From Kibdelosporangium philippinense (GTDB lineage Bacteria > Actinomycetota > Actinomycetes > Mycobacteriales > Pseudonocardiaceae): a stretch of 64,000 nt of DNA. Below the pieces are notes generated by a model. It ran no database searches. It was given only the letters and a program-made list of their open reading frames with translations, and was not told the DNA's origin. The DNA lies in contig NZ_JAJVCN010000004.1 of assembly GCF_021390435.2 (NCBI RefSeq), forward strand, positions 2,088,501-2,152,500, in the 5' to 3' direction. A program made the translations under genes and the position numbers. Positions within the stretch are counted from its first letter, which is position 1, and the number at the start of each line of letters is the position of its first letter. Shown piece after piece: positions 52,242 to 60,115 of the stretch.

Positions 52242-53390
52242 ATGCGGCAACGGTGCGGACTCTGGCTGATGGGGGCGCGCGGCTCGGTCGCGACGACCGC
52301 GATCACCGGTCTGCTCGCTTTGCGGGCCGGACTGGTCCGGCCGATCGGATGTGTCACCGAGCGGCTGGATATGGATCATTCGGTACTGCCGACCTGGGAC
52401 GAGATCATCGTCGGCGGTCACGACATCGTTTCGATACCGCTGGACAAGCGAGCCGAGCAGCTCGCTGAGTCCGGCCTCATCCCACATTCGGTGTTCACCG
52501 CCGTGGCCGACGGGCTGCGCGCGGTGGACGCCGAACTGCGGGACGGATACCACCCCGTGTCGCACACCGGGTCGTTGGCTGACGCCGCCGCCCGGCTGGC
52601 GGCGGACATCGTCGAGTTCCGGGATCGGCATGAACTTGACAGGGTGGTCGTCGTCAACGTGACGTCAACCGAACCGCCGGTTCCGCAAGTGGCGGAACAC
52701 CTGGATATCGACCTGCTCACCGAGTCACTGAACGATCCACAACGGACAGTTCTGCCGCCGAGCTCCGTCGGTGCGTACGCCGCGCTGACGGCAGGATGTC
52801 CGTATGTGGACTTCACCCCGTCGCCGGGGATCAAGATGCCCGCGCTGACCGAGCTGGCCCGCAGGCAAGGCCTGCCTTACGCCGGTGCGGACGGCAAAAC
52901 CGGGGAAACCCTGCTGCGGACCGTGCTCGCGCCCATGTTCGTCGCACGTGCGCTGAATGTCCGTTCCTGGGCGGGCACCAACCTGCTCGGTGGCGGTGAC
53001 GGCGCCAACCTCGCCGACCCCCAGCAGGCCAAGGGCAAGCTGGAGTCCAAGGCACGCGGGCTTGCGTCGATGATCGGCGAGGTCACCGCGCCGCTGCACA
53101 TCGACAACGTGCCCGACCTTGCCGAGCGCAAGATCGCATGGGACTACGTGTCGTTCGAGGGTTTCCTCGGTGCCAAGATGAGCCTGCAGTTCACGTGGGA
53201 CGGTTACGACTCCGCTTTGGCCGCGCCGCTCGTGCTCGACCTCACTCGGCTGGTGAGTGCCGCGCACGCGAAGGGACTGTCCGGCGCGCTGTCCGAGCTG
53301 GCGTTCTTCTTCAAGGATCCATTGGGGACAGACGAGCACCGGTTCGCCGAGCAGACCAGGTTGCTGGCCGATTGGGCGGCCGGTCTGTGA
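52242..53390 (+). CDS. Inositol-3-phosphate synthase-like sugar-phosphate cyclase
   Basis: A 382-residue NAD-dependent enzyme of the myo-inositol-1-phosphate synthase family (archaeal/short type). NAD-binding WLMGARGSVATTAITG at the N-terminus; NVTSTEPP; DFTPSPGIKMPAL; the catalytic core GADGKTGETLLRTVLAPMFV (about 220) with its conserved Lys; and FEGFLGAKMSLQFTWDG (about 305). The family cyclises glucose-6-phosphate to an inositol phosphate. Position matters here: it opens an ebo-type gene set in which another cyclase, EboD, would be expected. Start: ATG 52242 is preferred because GGGGA and GAGG precede it, while ATG 52227 is also in frame. GTGA overlap with eboC. Confidence 0.88.
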   Translation: MRQRCGLWLMGARGSVATTAITGLLALRAGLVRPIGCVTERLDMDHSVLPTWDEIIVGGHDIVSIPLDKRAEQLAESGLIPHSVFTAVADGLRAVDAELRDGYHPVSHTGSLADAAARLAADIVEFRDRHELDRVVVVNVTSTEPPVPQVAEHLDIDLLTESLNDPQRTVLPPSSVGAYAALTAGCPYVDFTPSPGIKMPALTELARRQGLPYAGADGKTGETLLRTVLAPMFVARALNVRSWAGTNLLGGGDGANLADPQQAKGKLESKARGLASMIGEVTAPLHIDNVPDLAERKIAWDYVSFEGFLGAKMSLQFTWDGYDSALAAPLVLDLTRLVSAAHAKGLSGALSELAFFFKDPLGTDEHRFAEQTRLLADWAAGL

Positions 53391-54226
53391 AAGCGTATGT
53401 CGAGTTGGTGCGAGCGCCCGCCGCGCTGTCGGTTCTCGGTGACACGGTCGCTGGTGCGGCCGCTGCCGGGATTCCGTTGCGCGGCAGGCGTCTCGCGCTG
53501 CCGTTGGCCTCGGTCGCGTTCTACTGGTCCGGAATGGCGTTGAACGACTGGTCTGACCGGGCGGTCGACGCTGTTGAGCGGCCGGAACGCCCGATACCTT
53601 CTGGCCGGATTTCGCCTAACCAAGCGCTTGCGGTGGCCGGTGGGCTCACGGCCGTTGGCCTAGCGCTTGCTGCGTACGGTAAGTCCTTGAAGGTCGCTGT
53701 GCCGTTGGCTGGCGCGGTCTGGGCGTACGACCTGGTGCTGAAGTCCACTGTGGCTGGTCCGGTGTCGATGGCTTTGTGTCGTGGTCTCGACGTCATGCTG
53801 GGCGCTGGCGGGGCGCGTTCCGCCTTGCCAGCGGCGACCGTGATGGCTGGACACACGTTGGGGCTCACTGCTTTGTCGCGGGGAGAGGTCCATGGCGCGG
53901 ATGACATCGTTGCCAAGGCCGCGTTGACCACGACTGTGGCGGCCACGGCCGCTGCCGTGACTGGGAAAGCCGCCTCGTGGAAGCATCGGTTGGGCGCGTT
54001 GGCGTTCGGCGGGATGTACGCGGCGAACGTCGGTTCCGCGCAGTTGGCGGCCACCCGTGATCCTTCCGGCCCGGTTGTCCGGAAGGCGACCATGGCTGGG
54101 ATCCACGGCATGGTCCCGTTGCAGGCCGCGCTTGCGGCCCGGCGCGGGTCCCTGATCGGCGCTGGGCTGATCTCGGCCGCGTTGCCGTTGGCCCGTCGGC
54201 TCGCCAAGAAGGTGAGCCCGACATGA
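53387..54226 (+). CDS. eboC: EboC-type UbiA-family prenyltransferase
   Basis: A 279-residue membrane protein of the UbiA superfamily with about seven to nine hydrophobic segments. The first Asp-rich motif is NDWSDRAVD (about 53-61) with downstream RPERPIPSGRIS, a UbiA hallmark. The second, weaker motif is in CRGLDVMLGAGG (about 136). UbiA enzymes transfer a prenyl diphosphate to an aromatic or polar acceptor in the membrane. In ebo operons EboC is the assigned prenyltransferase with unknown acceptor. Starts with GTG inside the cyclase stop, which couples cyclisation and prenylation genetically. The C-terminus is basic (LARRLAKKVSPT). Confidence 0.88.
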   Translation: MKAYVELVRAPAALSVLGDTVAGAAAAGIPLRGRRLALPLASVAFYWSGMALNDWSDRAVDAVERPERPIPSGRISPNQALAVAGGLTAVGLALAAYGKSLKVAVPLAGAVWAYDLVLKSTVAGPVSMALCRGLDVMLGAGGARSALPAATVMAGHTLGLTALSRGEVHGADDIVAKAALTTTVAATAAAVTGKAASWKHRLGALAFGGMYAANVGSAQLAATRDPSGPVVRKATMAGIHGMVPLQAALAARRGSLIGAGLISAALPLARRLAKKVSPT

Positions 54227-54240
54227 ATGCCCTGGTCACC

Positions 54241-54286
54241 CTCGTGAGTGGTTACGCGTGTTCTAACACGGCTAACCACTCACGAG
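54241..54286. repeat. Dispersed palindrome, copy 5
   Basis: Arms CTCGTGAGTGGTTA and TAACCACTCACGAG around an inner CGTGTTCTAACACG. Same centre orientation (GTTCTAAC) as copy 1. It begins 14 bases after the eboC stop and ends 22 bases before the GTG of the next gene, inside the ebo operon. Confidence 0.95.
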
Positions 54287-54308
54287 TCCCACGCTGGGAG
54301 GTTGCCCA

Positions 54309-55751
54309 GTGAGTTTCGCTCTTGGCTATGGCACCAACGGATTCGCCAACCATCGCCTTGACGACGCGCTGCGGATCATCGCCGACCTTGGCTACACGTC
54401 GGTCGCGTTGACCTTGGACCATCACCACTTGGATCCGTACGCCTCGGACGTTGCCGCGGAAACCGCCCGGGTGGCTGGTTTGCTGTCCTCACTGGGACTT
54501 CGGTGTGTGGTTGAGACGGGTGCCCGGTACCTACTCGACCCTCTCCGGAAGCATCATCCGACGCTGGTGTCCTCGGTCACCGATGTGCGGATCGACTTCC
54601 TGCACCGGGCGATCCGGATCGCGGCCGACCTCGGCGCCGACGCGGTGTCGTACTGGTCGGGTATCAAACCGTCCGATGTGGACGACGCGACCGCGCACGA
54701 GCGGATGCGCGGCGGTGTCGAGAAGGTGCTCGTGGAGGCCGATCGCAGGCAGGTCAAGATCGGCCTCGAACCCGAGCCTGGAATGTACGTCCAGCACCTC
54801 GCGCAAGCGTTGGCTTTGCGTGCGGAACTGGGCAATCCGGAGATGTTCGGCATCACTCTCGATGTCGGGCACTGTGTCGCGGTCGAGCCGGTGAACGCCG
54901 CCGAGTGCGTCCGGCAGGCGGCTGGCCTGCTGGTCAACGTCCAGCTCGACGATATGCGGCCAGGTGTGCACGAACACCTCGAGTTTGGCGAGGGCGAACT
55001 CGATCTTCCAGGCACCCTGGCCGCGCTGGCCGAGGTCGGCTACACCGGTGTCGCGGCAGTGGAACTGCCCCGGCACAGCCATGCCGCGCCCGACGTGGCG
55101 CGGCGGGCGATCGCCGCATTGACTGCCGCCATGCCGAATCCCGACTCGGAATGGGTGGGACAAGTGGATCATCCCTGGCTGGTGGACGCCGAACGGCGGG
55201 TCCGGACCGAACCCGCCGCCATTCGCGCCCTTTTCCCCGCTGTCGGCCGCAAAGTGGGTCGTGACCCGCTGCGGCCCGAAACCGACCCGCAAGGCCTCGT
55301 CCATGGCACTGTGGACGATCTGGCCCGCACGCGGCTGCTCGCCGTGCTCGCCGACGTCTTGCCGCAGGTCGAGCTGGTCGAGGAGATCACCGAGCTCTAC
55401 CGCTACGGTGATGACGCCGAACGCCGTGGTGTGCTGCGTGGTTTGCCCGCGCTGCCACCGCAAGCGGTAAAGGCAGGCCTCGAACTCGTGCAGGACGCGT
55501 TGCGTACCAACGACATCCGCCTGGTCGCGGCGGCGCTCGGCTCGTTCGCCGGTGAGCACCTCGACCAGCATTCGTGGCGGCACGGCGTGTTGAAGTGCCT
55601 CTTCGTCGGCGTGCCACTGGCCGCTGTGGCCGATGTGGACCGCCGTACCGACACCGAACTGCTTCGCATGATCGCCGACTACGCCGACGAGCGCAGGGCG
55701 GCGGGCCGCGAAGTCCCTGCCGACGCTGTACGCATGCTGGAGGTCAACTGA
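54309..55751 (+). CDS. eboA: TIM-barrel isomerase fused to EboA domain
   Basis: A 480-residue two-domain protein. Residues about 1-280 form a xylose-isomerase-like TIM barrel (GYGTNGFANHRLDDALRIIA; metal-ligand candidates in GLEPEPGMY, LDVGHC and AVELPRHSH). Residues about 285-480 match EboA: LYRYGDDAERRGVLRGLPAL, DALRTNDIRLV, HGVLKCLFVGVPLA and MIADYADERRAAGREV. In cyanobacteria EboA is usually a separate protein of unknown activity. The fusion suggests that the EboA domain acts on, or escorts, the product of a sugar-isomerase-like step. GTG at 54309 with GGGAGG upstream; ATG of the next gene overlaps its stop. Confidence 0.87.
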   Translation: MSFALGYGTNGFANHRLDDALRIIADLGYTSVALTLDHHHLDPYASDVAAETARVAGLLSSLGLRCVVETGARYLLDPLRKHHPTLVSSVTDVRIDFLHRAIRIAADLGADAVSYWSGIKPSDVDDATAHERMRGGVEKVLVEADRRQVKIGLEPEPGMYVQHLAQALALRAELGNPEMFGITLDVGHCVAVEPVNAAECVRQAAGLLVNVQLDDMRPGVHEHLEFGEGELDLPGTLAALAEVGYTGVAAVELPRHSHAAPDVARRAIAALTAAMPNPDSEWVGQVDHPWLVDAERRVRTEPAAIRALFPAVGRKVGRDPLRPETDPQGLVHGTVDDLARTRLLAVLADVLPQVELVEEITELYRYGDDAERRGVLRGLPALPPQAVKAGLELVQDALRTNDIRLVAAALGSFAGEHLDQHSWRHGVLKCLFVGVPLAAVADVDRRTDTELLRMIADYADERRAAGREVPADAVRMLEVN

Positions 55752-56614
55752 TGCGTATCTTCGACCCGCACATCCACATGACCTCGCGGACCACCGACGA
55801 CTACGAGGCGATGTTCGCCGCCGGGGTCCGGGCCATCGTCGAACCGGCGTTCTGGCTCGGTCAGCCACGGACAACGGTCGGTTCGTTCAAGGACTACTTC
55901 GACGCGTTGATCGGATGGGAGCGGTTCCGCGCGGCCCAGTTCGGCATCCGGCACCACTGCACGATCGCGCTGAACCCCAAGGAAGCCAACGATCCCCGGT
56001 GCACTCAGGTGCTCGACATCCTGCCGCGCTACCTGGCCAAGGACGGCGTCGTCGCGGTCGGTGAGGTCGGTTATGACTCGATGACCCCTGAGGAGGACGA
56101 CGCTTTCGCGCGTCAGCTCCAGATGGCCGTCGAGCACGAACTGCCCGCGTTGGTGCACACTCCGCACCGGGACAAGCTGGCAGGCACGCGCCGGACTTTG
56201 GACGTGGTCACGGAGTCCGGGATCGCGCCGGAATTCGTGGCTGTCGACCATCTCAACGAGGTCACCGTGAAACTGGTCAAGGATTCCGGGTGCTGGATGG
56301 GATTCTCCATCTACCCGGACACCAAAATGGACGAAGACCGGATGGTCGCCATCCTCAAGGAGTACGGCACCGACAAGGTGCTGGTGAACTCCGCGGCCGA
56401 CTGGGGCCGCTCGGATGTGCTGAAGACGTACAAGACGGCTCAGGCGATGCTGTCCTCCGGCTTCACCGAGTCCGATGTGGACAAGGTGCTGTGGCGGAAC
56501 CCGGTCGACTTCTACGGCCAGAGCGGCAGGCTCGTGCTTGACGAGCTGCCCGGGTTCTCCGCGTCCACCGAGACGTTCGCTGGCAACTCGGTATTGCGGG
56601 GCGGCCGCCAGTGA
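55751..56614 (+). CDS. eboB: EboB-type TatD-family metal-dependent hydrolase
   Basis: A 287-residue amidohydrolase-fold protein. Metal ligands: HxH in FDPHIHMTS (about residues 5-7), Glu in VGEVGYDSM (about 104), His in LVHTPHRDK (about 135), His in VDHLNEV and Asp in NSAADWGRSD (about 215). All are present, so it should be an active hydrolase. TatD members are nucleases or act on small esters and amides; EboB's substrate is unknown. It overlaps its upstream neighbour by one base and eboE by four. The open frame extends to 55574 inside eboA, but ATG 55751 starts the barrel. Confidence 0.9.
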   Translation: MRIFDPHIHMTSRTTDDYEAMFAAGVRAIVEPAFWLGQPRTTVGSFKDYFDALIGWERFRAAQFGIRHHCTIALNPKEANDPRCTQVLDILPRYLAKDGVVAVGEVGYDSMTPEEDDAFARQLQMAVEHELPALVHTPHRDKLAGTRRTLDVVTESGIAPEFVAVDHLNEVTVKLVKDSGCWMGFSIYPDTKMDEDRMVAILKEYGTDKVLVNSAADWGRSDVLKTYKTAQAMLSSGFTESDVDKVLWRNPVDFYGQSGRLVLDELPGFSASTETFAGNSVLRGGRQ

Positions 56615-57696
56615 CCCGGCTTTGTTACTGCACGAACGTGCATCCGGCGGAGGATCTCGACGGGATTCTCCGCCAGCTGGACGCCTATGCGGTGCCTGTG
56701 CGCGCGAAGCTTGGCGTGCCCCGGCTGGGATTGGGCCTGTGGCTGGCGTCCGAAGTGGCCGCCGGACTGGCCGATTCTCCTGCCGCGTTGGCGAAGTTCC
56801 GGGCCGAGCTTGATGCTCGCGGCCTCGATGTGATCACCATGAACGCTTTCCCTTATGGTGGTTTCCACGCCGATGTGGTGAAACTGTCGGTATATGAGCC
56901 GAGGTGGACCGATCCGCGCCGCCTCAAGTACACAATGGACTGCGTCAAGGTTATGGAAGGCCTGCTGCCGGATGACGCCGCGTACGGCAGCATCTCGACG
57001 CTTCCGCTTGGCTGGCGTGAACCGTGGACTTTTGCCGACGATCAGGCTTCGCAGGAAGCCTTAGCCGAGCTGACTCGTACCCTTCGCGCGGCCTCGCGGT
57101 TGATCAAGTTGGCCGTCGAACCCGAGCCAGGGTGCATTTTGGACACTGTGGCCGACACGGTTTCCTGGCTGGCGCCACGGGTTGATCCCGAGTACATCGG
57201 GCTCTGCTTGGACACCTGCCACCTGGCAGTGTCGTTCGCCGATCCTGTTGAGACAGTTCGGTCCATCGAGGACGCGGGGCTGGAGATCGTCAAGGTGCAA
57301 GCCTCGGCGGCGTTGCATGTGGACGATCCGCGTGGCGCGCGTGCCGAACTTGAGGAGTTCGCCGAACCCCGGTATCTGCACCAGGTCCGGGAGCTCTCGC
57401 CGGACGGGACCGTGCTCAAAGCGGACGATTTGCCGGAGGCGCTGGACACCCTGCCCGGTGACGGGCCGTGGCGGGTGCATTTCCACGTGCCGCTGCACGC
57501 TTCGCCGGAGTCTCCGTTGCGTTCCACGAACGACGTGCTGACCGAAGTACTGAACACAGTGTCCAGTGACCGGACCATTGAGGTCGAAACGTACACATGG
57601 CAGGTGCTGCCCGACCGCCACCAACAGGATCTGGTAGACGGTATAGCAGCAGAGCTGGCCTGGGCAGATGGTCGGCTGAGGTTGGAGGTGCCATGA
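56611..57696 (+). CDS. eboE: EboE-type metabolite traffic/TIM-barrel protein
   Basis: A 361-residue sugar-isomerase-like TIM barrel that matches EboE. It has the Cys-rich start LCYCTNVHPAEDLDGIL, followed by GLWLASEVAAGL, MNAFPYGGFHADVVKLSVY (about 75-95), AVEPEPGCIL (about 170), CLDTCHLAVSF (about 205) and ETYTWQVLP near the C-terminus. The Glu, Asp, His and Glu expected for a metal site are present in order. In databases this family carries the name metabolite traffic protein EboE, after the finding that ebo mutants mislocalise the scytonemin monomer in cyanobacteria. GTG start inside the eboB stop; ATGA overlap with eboF. Confidence 0.9.
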   Translation: MTRLCYCTNVHPAEDLDGILRQLDAYAVPVRAKLGVPRLGLGLWLASEVAAGLADSPAALAKFRAELDARGLDVITMNAFPYGGFHADVVKLSVYEPRWTDPRRLKYTMDCVKVMEGLLPDDAAYGSISTLPLGWREPWTFADDQASQEALAELTRTLRAASRLIKLAVEPEPGCILDTVADTVSWLAPRVDPEYIGLCLDTCHLAVSFADPVETVRSIEDAGLEIVKVQASAALHVDDPRGARAELEEFAEPRYLHQVRELSPDGTVLKADDLPEALDTLPGDGPWRVHFHVPLHASPESPLRSTNDVLTEVLNTVSSDRTIEVETYTWQVLPDRHQQDLVDGIAAELAWADGRLRLEVP

Positions 57697-59090
57697 AGCC
57701 GTTGGTGGTCATCGATATCGTCGGGCTGACTCCCCGGCTGTTGAAACACATGCCGAACGTGTCCAGGATCGCCGAGAAGGGCTGGCAGGCCGAGCTGGGC
57801 ACGGTGCTGCCCGCGGTCACGTGCAGCGCGCAGTCCACGTTCCTGACCGGCAAGATGCCAGCTGAGCACGGCATTGTCGGCAACGGCTGGTACTTCAGGG
57901 AACTGGGCGAAGTGTTCCTGTGGCGTCAGCACAACAAGCTGGTCGGTGGCGAGAAGATCTGGGAGACCGCACGTGCGGCGAACCCGGGTTACAAGGCTGC
58001 CAACGTGTGCTGGTGGTACGCCATGGGCGCGACCACGGACCTGACGGTCACGCCGCGGCCGATCTATCACGCGGATGGCAGGAAGTCGCCGGATTGCTAC
58101 ACCCGTCCGGTCCGGCTGCACGACGAGCTGACCGAGGCACTCGGCGACTTCCCGCTTTTCCAGTACTGGGGCCCGACCGCGTCGATCGCCTCGACGAAGT
58201 GGATCGTCGGCGCGTCGCGGCGGATCCTGTCCGGACACAAGCCGGACATGCTGCTGGTGTACATCCCGCACCTGGACTACGACCTGCAGCGGTTCGGCCC
58301 GGACTCGCCGCAGGCGGTCAACGCGGCCCGTGACGTCGACGCCGAACTGTCGCCGCTGCTGCAGGATGCCGCGAACGCGGGCGCGACCGTGGTGGCGTTG
58401 AGCGAATACGGCATCACCAACGCCAGCCGTCCGGTGGACATCAACCGGACACTACGCGCCGAGGGTCTGCTCGATGTGTATACACAGGCCGGAATGGAAT
58501 ACCTGGATCCCTGGGTTTCCAGGGCGTTCGCGGTCGCCGACCACCAGGTCGCGCACGTGTACGTGCAGAACTCCGAAGATCTGCAACGGGTCAAGGACCT
58601 GATCGACCGGATCCCCGGCGTGGACATGGTCCTGGACCGAGCCGAGCAGGCCCGGTACAAATTGGACCACCCGCGCGCTGGAGATCTGGTGGTTGTGTCC
58701 GAACCAGACGCTTGGTTCACGTACTACTACTGGCTCAACGACGACCGCGCGCCGGATTTCGCCAGGGGAGTGGAGATCCACCGCAAACCCGGCTACGACC
58801 CGGCCGAGCTGTTCTTCAACCCAGCGGATCCGTTGGTGAAGGCCAAAGCCGGGCTGAACCTGGTGAAGAAGAAGGTCGGGTTGCGGTACGCGATGAGCGT
58901 GGTTCCGTTGGAAGCGGGCATGGTTCGCGGTTCACACGGCAGGCTGCCGGATTCCCCGCAGGACGGCCCAGTGTTGTTGTGCTCAGACCCTCGTGACCCT
59001 GGCCGCGAAAGGCTGTCCGCCACCGACGTACATGACCTTTTGCTTGGCCTGCAAGACATCAAGCCGATGGCCGAAGTTCTGAAAGGATAG
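57693..59090 (+). CDS. eboF: EboF-type alkaline-phosphatase-superfamily protein
   Basis: A 465-residue protein of the nucleotide pyrophosphatase/phosphodiesterase branch. First metal Asp in VVIDIVGLTP (about 8), nucleophile Thr in PAVTCSAQSTFLTG (about 44), and a second metal set in YIPHLDYDLQRFG (about 190-200). Where most relatives have SDHG it reads LSEYGIT (about 236), and a later DHQVAHVYV supplies further His. It may therefore use a modified two-metal site or one metal. A phosphatase acting on the phosphorylated cyclitol/prenyl product is plausible (inference). The ATG at 57693 overlaps eboE; the upstream open frame from 57597 is internal to eboE. Confidence 0.88.
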   Translation: MKPLVVIDIVGLTPRLLKHMPNVSRIAEKGWQAELGTVLPAVTCSAQSTFLTGKMPAEHGIVGNGWYFRELGEVFLWRQHNKLVGGEKIWETARAANPGYKAANVCWWYAMGATTDLTVTPRPIYHADGRKSPDCYTRPVRLHDELTEALGDFPLFQYWGPTASIASTKWIVGASRRILSGHKPDMLLVYIPHLDYDLQRFGPDSPQAVNAARDVDAELSPLLQDAANAGATVVALSEYGITNASRPVDINRTLRAEGLLDVYTQAGMEYLDPWVSRAFAVADHQVAHVYVQNSEDLQRVKDLIDRIPGVDMVLDRAEQARYKLDHPRAGDLVVVSEPDAWFTYYYWLNDDRAPDFARGVEIHRKPGYDPAELFFNPADPLVKAKAGLNLVKKKVGLRYAMSVVPLEAGMVRGSHGRLPDSPQDGPVLLCSDPRDPGRERLSATDVHDLLLGLQDIKPMAEVLKG

Positions 59091-59097
59091 TCATCAC

Positions 59098-60105
59098 ATG
59101 AGCCGACCGATCACGCTGTTCACCGGGCAGTGGGCGGACCTGCCGTTCGAGGAGGTGTGCCGTCTCGCCGCGAGCTGGGGCTATGACGGGCTGGAGATCG
59201 CGTGCAGCGGCGATCACTTCGAAGTGGACCGTGCACTGTCCGAACCGGACTACGTGGCCGGCAGGCACAAGATCCTCGAGCAGTATGGCCTCAAGACCTG
59301 GGCGATCTCGAATCACCTTGTCGGACAGGCGATCTGCGACGACCCGATCGACTTCCGGCACCAGAACATCGTGCCCGCCCGGATCTGGGGCGACGGTGAC
59401 GCCGAAGGTGTGCGTCAGCGTGCCGCGAAGGAGCTCGCCGACACCGCCCGTGCGGCAAGGAAACTGGGCGTCGACACGGTGATCGGCTTCACCGGCTCGA
59501 AGATCTGGAAGTACGTCGCGATGTTCCCGCCGGTTGGCCAGGACATCATCGACGACGGCTACCAGGACTTCGCCGACCGGTGGAACCCGATCCTCGACGT
59601 GTTCGACGAGGAAGGCGTGAAGTTTGCGCACGAGGTGCACCCGTCGGAGATCGCGTACGACTACTGGACCACGCGTAAAACCCTTGACGCGGTGGACAAC
59701 CGGCCGGCGTTCGGGCTGAACTGGGACCCGTCGCACTTCATCTGGCAGGACCTCGACCCGGTCGGGTTCATTTTGGACTTCGCCGACCGGATCTACCACG
59801 TGGACTGCAAGGACACGAAGAAGCGGTTCGACGGCCGCAATGGCCGGATGGGCTCGCACCTGGCGTGGGCGGATGCCCGCCGTGGCTGGGACTTCGTGTC
59901 AACCGGGCACGGCGACGTGCCGTGGGAGGACTGCTTCCGGGCGCTGAACTCGATCGGCTACACCGGCCCGATCTCCGTCGAGTGGGAGGACGCGGGGATG
60001 GACCGGTTGCGTGGTGCGGAGGAAGCGGTGAAGTTCATCCGGAACCTGGTTTTCGATCCACCTGCCGCTGCCTTCGACGCGGCGTTCAGTTCAAAGAAGT
60101 CCTGA
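59098..60105 (+). CDS. Sugar phosphate isomerase/epimerase (TIM barrel)
   Basis: A 335-residue cytosolic member of the xylose-isomerase-like family. Metal-site residues are Glu in FAHEVHPSEI (about 182), Asp/His in NWDPSHF (about 214), His/Asp in YHVDCKDTKK (about 238) and Glu in ISVEWEDAGM (about 298); all four are present. It begins seven bases after eboF. Related enzymes isomerise keto-sugars or act on inosose in inositol catabolism (IolE/IolI-like). With a 3-keto-glycoside or an inositol theme in the cluster, either would fit. Confidence 0.9.
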   Translation: MSRPITLFTGQWADLPFEEVCRLAASWGYDGLEIACSGDHFEVDRALSEPDYVAGRHKILEQYGLKTWAISNHLVGQAICDDPIDFRHQNIVPARIWGDGDAEGVRQRAAKELADTARAARKLGVDTVIGFTGSKIWKYVAMFPPVGQDIIDDGYQDFADRWNPILDVFDEEGVKFAHEVHPSEIAYDYWTTRKTLDAVDNRPAFGLNWDPSHFIWQDLDPVGFILDFADRIYHVDCKDTKKRFDGRNGRMGSHLAWADARRGWDFVSTGHGDVPWEDCFRALNSIGYTGPISVEWEDAGMDRLRGAEEAVKFIRNLVFDPPAAAFDAAFSSKKS

Positions 60106-60115
60106 AGGGATCACC

